Shown here: positions 1 to 10,662 of the stretch, piece by piece | Layout: each line of letters opens with the position of its first letter | How positions within the stretch are numbered: position 1 is the first letter of the stretch | Source: Mytilus galloprovincialis | Lineage: Eukaryota; Mollusca; Bivalvia; Mytilida; Mytilidae | Direction of reading: 5' to 3' | Assembly (NCBI RefSeq): GCF_965363235.1 | Contig: NC_134845.1 | Coordinates: 19,966,524-20,030,523 of the forward strand | DNA length: 64,000 nucleotides | Notes under the pieces: generated by a model | Told to the model about the DNA's origin: nothing | What the model saw: only the letters and a program-made list of their open reading frames with translations | The model's database searches: none | Translations under genes and position numbers: made by a program

Positions 1-497
1 GCAAATAAATGTTGGATATTTTTCTGTTTTAGGAGAGATTCTACTAATCTTGATCTGAATTCTTGTCCTTTATCCGTTCTTATTCTGTTTGGTGATCTTC
101 CTTCTGATAAAACATGTTTCAAAGCATTCGCCACGGATTCGCCTTTCTTATTCTTTAGAGGTCTTAGCCATACATATTTAGAGAATATGTCAATCACCAC
201 CAATATGAAATTATATCCACTGTTAAATTTCGAAAATTTAGACATGTCCATCAAATCGACATCCCATTGGTCGTCTATTCCAATAACGATGACTCTGTTC
301 CGCTGAAACGACCTTTTTAATGGTCTTTGTAAACTGTATGGTTCCTGTCGTTGTAGCCATTTTCTTATTTTATATTTACTGAGAACGAATTTTCCATCTG
401 TTCGAACAAATCTGTACAGTTTATCAGGCCCTGCAAAACTCGCTGGGTTAGCTGGATTGTAATAAATATTCCTCAAGTACTTTTCCCAAGAGGCCAT
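1..497 (-). CDS. Polinton integrase (rve/DDE family), C-terminal part off the window
   Basis: An open frame begins at an ATG on the minus strand at 497 (protein starts MASWEKYLRN) and stays open to the left edge, so only about 165 residues are visible. It contains a chromatin- or DNA-contact style stretch (YRFVRTDGKFVLSKYKIRK), then the start of the retroviral-type catalytic core: a WDVDLMDM strand with the first acidic residue, VVIDIFSKYVWLRPL, and the RTDKGQEF strand with the second. These are the usual landmarks of Polinton and Ginger integrases, which insert element DNA into the host genome. It lies 56 bases downstream of the ATPase gene in the same orientation. The assignment rests on motif recognition. 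Confidence 0.85.
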   Translation of the reverse strand, partial: MASWEKYLRNIYYNPANPASFAGPDKLYRFVRTDGKFVLSKYKIRKWLQRQEPYSLQRPLKRSFQRNRVIVIGIDDQWDVDLMDMSKFSKFNSGYNFILVVIDIFSKYVWLRPLKNKKGESVANALKHVLSEGRSPNRIRTDKGQEFRSRLVESLLKQKNIQHLF

Positions 498-553
498 CTT
501 TACACATGGAATGATGACTATAAAATAATATACAGAGTACAACGTTCTCATAT

Positions 554-2080
554 TTATATAGTTGAGCTTTCATCGTCTTCATCCTCCTCCTCCTCTTCCT
601 CTTCATCGTCATCAATGCTATTTTCACTTTCAGAACCATCAATATTTGTTTCGTTATCAATAGCTTCATCTAGAAAACTTTCCAACATAGGTTTATATTT
701 CCTGATGGCTATTTTAATGGCTTTCTCGTAGTCCATGCCATCGTTAACTAATCCTGTAATCATTTTCATGACTTTGCCATGCAGTTTACCATTTTGCAAC
801 TGTATTAAATACTCAATTAAACTACTATATCTGGACAAAAACTGATCCATATCCTCGTCTTTTAGTTTGCGATTAGCCTTACTCATGGCGTGGTCTTCTT
901 TCATGTCACCATCCATGTATTTATCAACTTTTTCTTCCCATATATCTGCATTTGCCTCTCTGGCAAGTTCAGCTAATTTTATAAAAGCCATATCTTCTCC
1001 ATCTTCTATATCAATTTCGTTTACACGAGACTTCTTTGAGGGTATATCTTCATCCTCAAATTCCCTTTTTCTTTTTAAATCATTATTTTCCGGGCACCAC
1101 TTATTCATATGTCTAGCTAAATCCGGAACGCTTTCAAAGACTACACCACAATCATCACATGAAGGCATGATTTCTTTCTCGTCCGGTAAATACGTCTGTT
1201 CACTTTGAAATGATTCTTCAAACTGAGGTGGTTCTAGTTCTTTTCTGCTGATATACTCTTCAGAAACACCTCCACCAATCATATTCTTGTTTTCAAATAT
1301 ATTAAGTTTTAGTCTGTCGTCTTCCGGTGTATTCTGTTTCAAATCAATGAATAGACTCCCATATGGTTGTTGTGTCCCCTCTTTGTACTTATTCATGAAT
1401 TTCTTCGGATCATTAGGATACATCTGTCTAGCAAATATGGCTGGCCCAACTTGATCACGTGGGTTTTTGAATAGGACTATATACTGGCTATTGATGCTCA
1501 TGGTTCTACTCTCCTTTCCCTTCGAGAACGCATTTTGCAGTATACAAGCTACACTTAGGTTTCTGTGATGGCTGCCCTCCACAAAGAGTTCACAAACATC
1601 CTTACTATTGGTGACGTCTCTCATTAAATCGTCTAGGATGATTAAACTTGGATATCTAGAGTCAATGAATGAGTCATCATTCAAATTTTCAGGTAAACCT
1701 TGAACAAATAAAATGTTTTTAATGGTTTGTTGCAGTTCACTAAATAGTGGCTGCCACCGTTTATAACACCAGACAATCCTCTCAGGTGATGGTGTAATCA
1801 TAGTCCGTGCTCGCTCCAATAATGTTTTCATCCAAAACGTCTTACCTGAACCAGTAGGTCCAGCCAGCATCATAGTGAACGGATGATGTAGTATCACATT
1901 CTTTGGCGGCGGCGGCGGCGGCGGTGGCGGAGGCGGCGGTGGATATGCATCATTGACCTGCGGATATGGTTGACTGATTCTATGTTTGTTTCTTTGGTGT
2001 CGCAACATGACGTCTTTTCTCGAAAATTCTGAACCACAATCTGGACAAGTATTCGACATCTTTGAGAGTTCTTTAAACAC
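554..2080 (-). CDS. Polinton A32-like packaging ATPase with C2H2 fingers
   Basis: A 508-residue open frame. Residues 12-33 form a C2H2 zinc finger (CPDCGSEFSRKD...H..H). A run of about 13 prolines follows at 47-59, encoded by a GGN-rich tract on the plus strand. A Walker A loop (AGPTGSGKT) is at about 73-81 and a Walker B strand (SLIILDD) at about 145-151, as in the poxvirus A32 / FtsK-HerA family that drives DNA into capsids. A second finger-like motif (CDDCGVVF...H...C) sits near residue 310, a basic patch KRKREFEDED follows, and the C-terminus is a Glu/Asp run. A second ATG eight codons in (MSNTC) is an alternative start. It lies 57 bases downstream of the polymerase. The ATPase role is well supported; the finger function is unknown. 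Confidence 0.88.
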   Translation of the reverse strand: MFKELSKMSNTCPDCGSEFSRKDVMLRHQRNKHRISQPYPQVNDAYPPPPPPPPPPPPPKNVILHHPFTMMLAGPTGSGKTFWMKTLLERARTMITPSPERIVWCYKRWQPLFSELQQTIKNILFVQGLPENLNDDSFIDSRYPSLIILDDLMRDVTNSKDVCELFVEGSHHRNLSVACILQNAFSKGKESRTMSINSQYIVLFKNPRDQVGPAIFARQMYPNDPKKFMNKYKEGTQQPYGSLFIDLKQNTPEDDRLKLNIFENKNMIGGGVSEEYISRKELEPPQFEESFQSEQTYLPDEKEIMPSCDDCGVVFESVPDLARHMNKWCPENNDLKRKREFEDEDIPSKKSRVNEIDIEDGEDMAFIKLAELAREANADIWEEKVDKYMDGDMKEDHAMSKANRKLKDEDMDQFLSRYSSLIEYLIQLQNGKLHGKVMKMITGLVNDGMDYEKAIKIAIRKYKPMLESFLDEAIDNETNIDGSESENSIDDDEEEEEEEDEDDESSTI

Positions 2081-2137
2081 GTCTACTTCCTTCGAATGAC
2101 AGACTTAGAGTGACTAAAACATTGATTTTCATCCTTT

Positions 2138-5100
2138 TTATATTCTCCAATGTCCATAGGCCAAACTTTGTATCCCATCATCTAGTAGGTATCTTTTATC
2201 ATCATAAGGGGATAAGCCCAGTTTGTTGATTGATATATTATATAACGTATGGTCATATGAACGGATCTGTGTCATGGTAGACATGTGGATTTCTTTGTTG
2301 AATAAACTTTGTTTATAATGTTCGTGTCTTGTGTCATGTTTGATCACACTCTTCTTTATACCCTTCGCTGTCTTCTTCTCGCATAGTTTTTTATTCTCTT
2401 CATATATCAATGAGTACATCTTTGACTTGAGACCAACAAATTCCTGTATGGGAATACCATGAGTTTCGTCTTTCATCTTTCCTAACACCTTTTTATTTAA
2501 AGTGCTATAAAGACGATGTTCAGGGTTATACTCTGACGTATCAAACAAGTGTTTATCCTCCATCATATCTTGATATATATCATCAGTGTTGATGTTGTAG
2601 CATAGCGAGTCAGTGTCCGTAAACAAAAGTGTTGCTCTAGATCCATATTTATCCTTTATGTAATTATAATGGAAATCATACATAAGTGTCTTTGACAAAT
2701 CGAGAATAGTGAATCCCACGTAGATGGGTCTGTTTAAGTATAATCGTTGTTTCAGCATGTGAACAGCCACCAAGTCGTCGTTGAATATTTTGAAGGCATG
2801 AAATGTTGGTTTACTGATTAATTTTCTGGCCTTTGATTGGTCATTCAAAAGTTTTATATCTGTTCTCTTCCTTAAATTTTCCATCGTCTTTCCAAAGACT
2901 GCATTATTCATGAGTTTGAAAAAGTCCTTTTCGAACTCATTTGTTGCAAGCTTTCTCTTCTCTGTGTTGAAATCGATATATGTCTTTAGCCAGGGTCGTT
3001 GTTCAAATGTCATGACTCTATGGATCTTTGTTAGTTTCATTCCAAGTGATAAGTAGAGCTTTAAATTTCTGTAATGTACCACGTATTTTTGCTTTGGATG
3101 TAAATTTGGTATCAATTTTTCTGTCGAGGTACCTTTTAAGCTTAAATCGTCCAATAGCTTTTTCGCATAGGGTGATAACATATCATTTGTGACCTTCAAT
3201 TTTTCTGGAGCAAGTGGATATTCATTGTGGTCGTCGTGTAGCTCTCTTGGATATTCTAAGTCAACTTCTAATATATAACCATTTTCACTGTCGTCTGCAA
3301 TGTCACATATGTTTAGGTTCTCAATTTCAGAATCGTTGATCCATCTGAAACCTTCAACTGGGAGTGCCTGTGACATGGCCCATCCGTATAAGTTGTTGGC
3401 ATCTAGGTACATCACGTGATTAATGGGTTGATTTTGATCATAGCTTGGTACATGTTTATTGTTAGCTTTGGCATGGCGATGGGATATCATTGATATTCCA
3501 CCTCTTAAACCTTTCTCTATAAACTAATGCATGTCTATGTCAGTGAGTAATTCCAACTTAACACCTGTCATTTTCAAGGCAGCTTGCCAGGCTAAACCGG
3601 TTGATGTATAAAAATGTGCAGCATCCAGTCCATAGTAGTTGAGACAGATCTCCCGGAAATTTTCAAAGACGTCGGCTAATGCAAGAACATCTGATAGTAC
3701 GTATAGATCGTGGTACTGTCCGAGATTCTGTATGTTAAACAATTGCCATACGTGTTGTGCATGTGCATAGTCCAGTGTGGTTATACCTTCTCCCGATAAT
3801 GTACTGTAAAAAGATTCAATCGGTGGAAGTTGAGATTCTAAAAACTTTGCCTCGGAATCAAAGTACTCGTATGGGTATACTTGTTTACGCAGAAGTAGGC
3901 TTATCCGTTCTTCTCCAAAGTGGCTGGTCATGTGTCTAAATTTACTCGAACCTTCTTTTGCAAGGTTTTCCACGAGCTTTTGTAATGAGGAAGACATAAA
4001 CTGGAGCGAGTCTATAAAATCCATACATCCTAATGAAAAAGAAATATACTTTTCCATATTATTAGCGATACAATTCAGCTGCTTTCCTTCAACTTTTCCA
4101 ATAGCTTGCATAATCAAGTGACTATCATATCCCCGAAGGTTATGAAATACCACTGGAATTCGACCTGTAAACTTATAATTGATATTACAGTCGTTATGAG
4201 CTGCCCCTCGGAATTTTCCGGTCACGTGACAATGATCGCGAACTCTAATGTCTGCTAGTTCTTTTTTACATATGTGACAAAGAGTTGCCTTCTTAAACGA
4301 TTGCCAATCACTCCCTGTCATGATCATGGGCTCGCAATGTTTAAATCGTTGTTCTATTTCTTCCTGTTCATTTACCATACACTCCACAAATTTATCGGCA
4401 GCATTTGCACCCCGATATACTACTGGTTCATTTGACATTTCAGGTGTCAGACCTACCACTTTGTATGCAAAACCACATGGTATGTGTTTTGTAGTCTTTT
4501 TCGTCTTTTGGTCACATTTGTTGCTATCAACAATAGGTTCTTGAAGACATTCAAAATCTGCATATATAATATATGGTACCTTGAGCTGTTTGCGAATATC
4601 TTTGTAATGTAACCACTTATTGTCTTCAGTAGGAAGTTCGATTTTCTGTGGTCCATAGGTCTGGCAGTTTGGTAGATGATTGTTTAATATTCTTTCTTTT
4701 GTAAATCCATGCAAGCAGTATGGACAGTAAAAATGCTTATGTTCAGAAGACTTTTGATCGCCCAATAATCGATTAAGATTTTTAATCCAGCAAAAATGTG
4801 ACTTCTTGTTGTCCGATATCATGAGTAGATTAACATGTTGTTCAAATCGATGTTTTGAAATGTGTATAGGGAATACTTCGCCTTTGTTAAACCCAAACAC
4901 ATTGATCGATATTTCATTCTGCTTTTCGAACTTTGGTATGTCGGCTAATTTCACAGGAAACATGATGGTATCAAAGTTTAAGCTTGAAGTGTGTTCCTTG
5001 TATTTCCAAACTCGTTCTGCATCACGTTTTGCTGGGTATAATGCTGCCAAAATCGACCACATGAAACATTTGCTGTCTTTGTTTTTGACATTGACTATTG

Positions 5101-5839
5101 CATGTTTAGATCTGAGTTTAATTGGAAGAGGAATATAACTTGAGCCTTTTAGTGGTCTGTACCTTGCCATATGTATGGTAAGATCTACCACTTTATCCAC
5201 CGTCCAATTGCTCCCTTGTCTCTGGTATTCAATGAAAGATGTATACATCTTTTTGATAGATTCCTTTAATCCGGTATCGATATCCTCCAATTTTAAACTG
5301 GTCTGGCATTTCCCCCGGAAATGCGGCTCTGCAGTTTCTATGGCATCTTCTTTTCGTCTGCTCATTTTAACTTTCATGGATAGATACCACTTCAATCCAC
5401 CTCTTTCTTTAATTTTACGCTTGATGACATTTTTAACAACATCATACTGGCTTTTTAGGAATGACATTGGATCAAATTTATTCAATCCTTTTGCATCGAT
5501 CGTATGTGTTTCAACTGTTCCATTTAGCGCTTTAAAGTTGCATGGATCCGTGTTTTCATTTGTTTCTGTACTAGTCATAGTAACACCAGCACCACTTTGG
5601 ACTGGTTGTTTATCATGGTTTCGCTTATGGCGTTGGTAGTTGTCTTTTCTTGAAAATACCACATCGCAGGTGGTGCAATGCCATTTCGTTCCAGTATGAA
5701 CCGATCTCTTATGGCGCATTAAACTCTCTTTATGGGAAAACGATTTTCCGCATACACCACATTTGATTGGAGATTTTGCCATCTTGACTTTTTTCGACGC
5801 TGGTTCCATCTTTTTTCTGAAAAGTGAAAGTGTGCTCAA
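2138..5839 (-). pseudogene. Polinton family B DNA polymerase (fossil, broken)
   Basis: This is the protein-primed-type replicative polymerase of the element. The N-terminal part has two C2H2 fingers (CGVCGKSF..., CTTCDVVFSRKD...) at about residues 27-75, a third finger-like CPYCLHGF motif near 372, the ExoI motif (YADFE) near 427, an endonuclease-VII-like Cys/His module (CHIC...DHCHVTGKFRG) near 521-552, and an ExoII-type HNLRGYDSHL motif. The polymerase part has motif A (YLDANNLYGW), motif B (NNAVFGKTMEN) and motif C (TDTDS). The gene looks broken in about one place and is otherwise long and well conserved, so it is probably young. Confidence 0.88.
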
Positions 5840-6101
5840 TACTTTTATTTTTATTATTCATCATAATATGATATGGACAACCAGTTATTATTCATTTCAA
5901 AGGAGCCTATCGCCACTGGTACTCGCCCACGGGTCGGAAAAACGACTCCTCAGTCTACCGACCGTATGGGTTCCCAGTCTTGATACTGAAATGAATAACG
6001 ATCTGATTGATATTCAAGAATGTTTGACTAAGGCTTTCGCCAAAGTAGTCACCGCCCGTCAACATTTCCATCACTGGAAACAGAGCTGCTCTCGCAGTTA
6101 A
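5763..6101 (+). other. short opposite-strand open frame at Polinton flank
   Basis: A 112-codon plus-strand frame runs away from the polymerase start. Its left part is antisense to the polymerase N-terminus. Its right part (MNNDLIDIQECLTKAFAKVV...) is outside the polymerase and has a helical, polar composition that looks coding. I recognise no family. It may be a remnant of a small Polinton gene read outward from the polymerase end, or chance. The following bases to 6190 include GC-richer sequence unlike the AT-rich flank, so the element may extend slightly further. Confidence 0.3.
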
Positions 6102-6130
6102 GCAAGACTGCAAAGGTTTTGGTCGGAGAG

Positions 6131-8470
6131 GTCTTCCTGACTATAGCGGGGCATGCCACATGACACTTCCTCTCCATTGTTAGCTAAATGACACTGCCCT
6201 AAGTCAGTACACCTTACCAGTGCAGGAGACTACTTCAAACTTTCGAGAACTCAAAATTAAAATTCGGTCTCCCCCTTTTTCCCCCATTATTTTGAAAATA
6301 AGCATATGTCTATTCCATTTATTTGTTATTCGTAAAATAAGTTTGAAATTTAAAAACAAAATTATCAAGAAAACTTTAATTTGTATCATATAATCCTTTA
6401 CTATTAAACGTTAAAAGTTGTTTAAAATAAACAAATTATAAGCCATACCAAACCTTTAAATCCTTAAGATACTGTTAATGTAAACTTGATTTCACCTTTA
6501 GAATGTCTTCGATCAGACTGTACGAGTCCCGCATTTCACAGCGTTTATATAGCAGAATTTTCATGAATTGTTGAAATTCCGTAATTTACGTAATCTGATT
6601 GGTTAATTTCAAATCCGGCAAATTTTTTCGATCGATCATCAGTTCAGTCTAATTTACCTGTTGGAGCGATCAGACGTAGTTTTCTTTGTATTTCTGATCC
6701 TGATGTTATACAAAATAACTTCAAATAAAAGCATTTATTAATGAATAAGTTTATCAAAAATTAATATTACTTAAAAGATTAAGTACAGCCTAATAAAAAA
6801 AAAAGGTTGAAATAATCATTATTTGATAAGAATTACTTGACATGTTTACATTAATGGTCATTCACCTATGTACTTAATCACACCAGGTTATTGGGGTCAA
6901 CAGTAACTGTTGAAATGTCTTGTTTATCAGTTTGGCATTTTATAGTAAAAGGATTTCAGTTTAAAAGTGAATATGATCGAGGAAATAATAAAATAAGTTT
7001 TCAATTCATACAATATATTATATGATTAACGGAGGGATTATAGTTGGATATTAAAACAATAAATAACAGTATGTATCATCGAACACATTAAAATTAACTA
7101 CTTGATAAATCTCATCTTTGTAAGAATAATACTATATAATTCAATTAATATTATGATTTACTTATTTCAAAAGACTGCATAACTATGTTTATAATATTTT
7201 CAACATGGCGATTACATTTAAATCGGATTATTGACAAGTCCAAACTTGATTATGACACAGACAAGTTAACGAACGCTTTCAGTGATTTAGCAATTATATT
7301 AAAAATTCAAATACTCAAAAAAAAAAAAATAAAAAAAAAAAAATCATCCTATAAATATGAAGCTATACTATTTTAATTAGTGCCAACAATATAACGATTT
7401 AATGATTTCAAAAGATCAACGCGATTTTTCAATATGGCGGATTTAAATGTATTGACACGTATCAACATGTTAAAGGTCACTACGTACACTACTGGACAAG
7501 TTTCAACACGCTTTCAATATTGATTTAATAATCATGTTATCAGAGATAAATAGCCGTAGGTGAATAAATAATACCAGAGACATATAACATGTATAATACA
7601 ATAATTAATGATCTGTTAATACACACTAAGGTGGGGTTTTCCTGTGTATCTATTTATAGACTGGGAATTTTCATCAAATATAAAGAAAATATATATATAT
7701 ACTTATTCAATAACGCCAATTAATTAGTAACACTTAATAATGACCTTATCTAAAGTAATTAATTTAATTAATTTAATTAATTAATTTCAAAATACTTAAA
7801 TTGACGTCATAGAAATTAGCCTCACATCGGGAGGCTACCTCTCAGGAGGCTACCTTTTCCCCATAGGGTTAACATTAGACAAAAGTCGCCAGAACCGGTA
7901 GTTTCCCCACTACTATGATTAATGGGATATGTACGATGCTACATCGAAAGTGTTGTTTATATCTTTTTATAAAACTAAAACTTTGACTGTTTTAATGTCT
8001 ATGCTTATCAGGAATTTAATGCTTAGTTTTGAATTCAACCAAACTCCTGTTTTTTTACCCCCTTCATTTAACTACTGTACATGTATAGTACTACTTTATT
8101 TGCTGATTTATTATGTGTAACTCTTTTAATTTTGATTAGATAAATATTTATCTGTGAAATTTAAGTTGTTTAATAAAAAATTACATTTTTCATTTTACAA
8201 TAATATCGTTTTTGAAAAACATGTCTTTTGAAGTTTAACATTTTATAAATATTCCGCATAAAGTGTGATCTATTATTATCTGACTTTCGAAATAGTATTC
8301 ATATATTATTGTTATAGAAATTAAAACATTCATACTTGTTTTTGTGCTTTATTATAAATGTCTATTATCTGAATTTGCAAATTACTTGTCTAAAATTTAA
8401 AAAAAAATCAATGTACATAACTTATTTCATCGTCACAAAGTTGTCTCATGCCAATAAAATATCTATATAT
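6131..8470. other. AT-rich non-coding stretch, nothing assigned
   Basis: No open frame or RNA gene is convincing here. It has low-complexity A/T tracts near 7317-7342 and 7690-7790 and a short direct repeat (GGAGGCTACCT) near 7830-7852. A possible end of the Polinton could lie in 6190-6700, but no terminal repeat partner is inside the window. Confidence 0.5.
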
Positions 8471-8473
8471 TTT

Positions 8474-8544
8474 CCCCGGGCGCTATTTGTTCTTCCCCGG
8501 GCGCCTTTTCTTTTCCCCGGGCGCTCCCGGGCGCTCCCGGGCGC
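8474..8544. repeat. CCCGGGCGC short repeats
   Basis: Five copies of CCCGGGCGC within 71 bases, the last two directly adjoining, in otherwise AT-rich DNA. The first three are spaced by pyrimidine-rich linkers. It is a GC island in miniature of unknown function. Confidence 0.8.
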
Positions 8545-8594
8545 ATTTTAGTAGGACCCCTTAATTTACATAATTGTCTAATATCTTAATGAGG

Positions 8595-8775
8595 GGGGAT
8601 AGGATCTTTATCGGGACTCCGGGATCGGGTGTTTTTGAGCTCAGGATTTCGGGATTGACCCTTTCGGGATCCGGGAATTCTTTTTTTTTTCGAATTTCGG
8701 GACCTCGGGATTTCGTGTTTTATGCCCGGGATCTGGTGTTTTAAAGCCCGGGATTTCGGGATCAGGACCCCTCCT
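8595..8775. repeat. GGGAT-rich degenerate repeat
   Basis: About ten irregularly spaced copies of CGGGAT/CGGGATTTCGGGAT motifs, partly with CCCGGGAT. It immediately follows the CCCGGGCGC cluster and looks like a degenerate minisatellite. Confidence 0.6.
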
Positions 8776-9099
8776 ACCCCCTATTAATATGACTGATTAT
8801 CGATGCAAAAAAAAAAGTTGATTATATAGGGAATCACTGAAGCATGACGAGAGTGGGCTCCCTCTTATGAAAATTTCTGGATCCACCACTGTCTCTGTTT
8901 AATATTTACATGATTAATAATAGAATACATCATTTTTCATTATTAAAGAGGCTTCCGGGTTAAATGATAAAGATAAACACCAATGTTTTAGCTTTAATAG
9001 AATACCAGACAAAATAATCATGAGTTGCCAAAAGCTCTAATGATGAATATTGTGCAAGTCGGTCCGAAGAAATTTTGGACCGAATTTGTTTAATCAACT

Positions 9100-9400
9100 T
9101 TGAACCATCCAAGTCAACCTAGCAAGTATTCAATAAAAGTATAGGTAATACATAAATGATTATAAACATTAAACTTTAATCAATTTAAAATGTCAAATTT
9201 TAGATAAAAGTATCCGCTGAATACTGCTGAAGTCACAAAAAAAAAACCTTGACTCGTTGGACCATCTTATGTCAACCCAGACAAGTATTAAAAAAAGTGT
9301 GGACTATTTAATGATTATAAACGTTTAATTACTTTTCAATGTTAAATTTTAGATAGAAGTATCATTGGAAATGTTGCTGAAGCTACAAAAAAAAAACCAT
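9100..9400 (+). repeat. two diverged tandem copies of a ~145-bp unit
   Basis: Units at about 9101-9248 and 9258-9400 share the order CAAGTATT..., AATGATTATAAAC, TTAAATTTTAGATA and end with GCTGAAG(T/C)..ACAAAAAAAAAACC. They are diverged tandem duplicates with no coding content. Confidence 0.65.
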
Positions 9401-9443
9401 CAATGTGAATTCAAATGTCTTCCTTGGACTTTTATATATATGA

Positions 9444-9710
9444 AGCCCAGGTGGTCGTGTGATCTAGCGGGACGGCTACAGTGCAGGCGATTTGGTGTCA
9501 CGATATCTCAGTAGCATGGGTTCGAATCCCGGCGAGGGAAGAACAAAAAAATTTGCGAAAGCAAATTTACAGTCTAACATTGTTGGGTTGATGTTTAGAC
9601 GAGTTGTATATAGCATGGGTTCGAATCCCGGCGAGGGAAGAACCAAAAATTTGAGAAAGCAAATTTACAGATCTAACATTGTTGGGTTGATGTTTAGACG
9701 AGTTATATAT
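9444..9710 (+). mobile_element. tRNA-derived SINE, copy 1 (internally duplicated)
   Basis: The head resembles a tRNA gene: GGTCGTGTGATCTAGCGGGAC as an A-box-like region and GGGTTCGAATCCC as a clear pol III B box. The tail TCTAACATTGTTGGGTTGATG... ends in (TA)n. Part of the unit, from the B box to the tail, is repeated within the copy (9611-9710), and a third tail piece is at 9721-9751. Confidence 0.8.
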
Positions 9711-9751
9711 ATATATATATATAACATTGTTGGGTTGATGTTTAGACGAGT

Positions 9752-9811
<60 letters not shown>
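9705..9811. repeat. (TA)n tracts
   Basis: (TA) runs of about 18 and 60 bases at the 3' end of SINE tails. The longer run is at about 9752-9811. Confidence 0.9.
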
Positions 9812-9815
<4 letters not shown>

Positions 9816-10032
9816 TGTTGTAGAGTTGTCACTGACTCAGACGTACTTATAAATATAATTATTTTCCGTGACTGTATATTACATTAATTTGTAGGATCCT
9901 TTACTATAGATAATTTAGCTGATCTGTAACAATAACATCTTTATGCCTTATATATCATGTACTGTAGTACGCCGCTAGATTAAAACTGACGAGGAAAGGT
10001 AACACACGGCCAGCGAAAGCTCTTTTTTTGAG

Positions 10033-10472
10033 AGCCCAGGTGGTCGTGTGGTATAGCGGGACGGCTGCAGTGCAGGCGATTTGGTGTCACGATATCACAG
10101 TAGCATGGGTTCGAATCTCGGCGAGGGAAGAACAAAAATTTGCGAAAGCAAATTTACAGATCTAACATTGTTGGGTTGATGTTTAGACGAGTTGTATATA
10201 CATTATGTACACAGCCATGTATCACCATCATTGATGGCGATCCGATGGATACATCTGTTGTAGAGTTGTCACTGACTCAGACGTACTTATAAATATAATT
10301 ATTTTCTGTGACTGTATATTACATTAATTTGTAGGATCCTTTACTATAGATAATTTAGCTGATCTGTAACAATAACATCTTTATGCCTTATATATTATGT
10401 ACTGTAGTACGCCGCTAGATTAAAACTGACGAGGAAAGGTAACACACGGCCAGCGAAAGCTCTTTTTTTGAA
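10033..10472 (+). mobile_element. tRNA-derived SINE, copy 2 with long 3' body
   Basis: A complete-looking ~440-bp unit. It starts AGCCCAGGTGGTCGTGTGG, has the B box GGGTTCGAATCTC, the tail GTTGGGTTGATGTTTAGACG, then a 3' body (ACACAGCCATGTATCACC... to ...CGAAAGCTCTTTTTTTG). The same 3' body lies at 9812-10032 behind copy 1, so the copies are head to tail. Confidence 0.8.
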
Positions 10473-10657
10473 AGCCCAGGTGGTTGTGTGGTCTAGCGGG
10501 ACGGCTGCAGTGCAGGCGATTTGGTGTCACGATATCACAGTAGCATGGGTTCGAATCCCGGCGAGGGAAGAACAAAAATTTGCGAAAGCAAATTTACAGA
10601 TCTAACATTGTTGGGTTGATGTTTAGACGAGTTGTATATATATATATATATATACCA
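10473..10657 (+). mobile_element. tRNA-derived SINE, copy 3 interrupted by a DNA transposon
   Basis: The same SINE head and tail as copy 2, with the GGGTTCGAATCCC B box. It is interrupted just after its (TA)n tail by the element at 10663-11498. Confidence 0.8.
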
Positions 10658-10662
10658 GATGT

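Larger units (their letters stand above)
1..6130 (-). mobile_element. Polinton/Maverick element, partial (fossil)
   Basis: This block carries the hallmark Polinton gene set on one strand: an rve-type integrase, an A32/FtsK-HerA-like packaging ATPase and a protein-primed-type family B DNA polymerase. The genes are tightly packed with short gaps. The left part, including any capsid and protease genes, lies outside the window. No terminal inverted repeat could be identified, so the right end near 6130 is only where Polinton-like coding stops. The element looks lightly damaged, with about one break in the visible genes plus perhaps one in a small opposite-strand frame. Long uninterrupted frames suggest a fairly young insertion. 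Confidence 0.85.

Noticed and set aside
9520-9540. tRNA gene suggested by GGGTTCGAATCCC
   Set aside because: B box is present, but no foldable acceptor stem or anticodon arm; repeated head shows it is a SINE.
9492-9887. 131-codon plus-strand frame
   Set aside because: It is the SINE units and (TA)n run read through; the repeated MGSNPGEGRT and YIYIYI come from the repeats.
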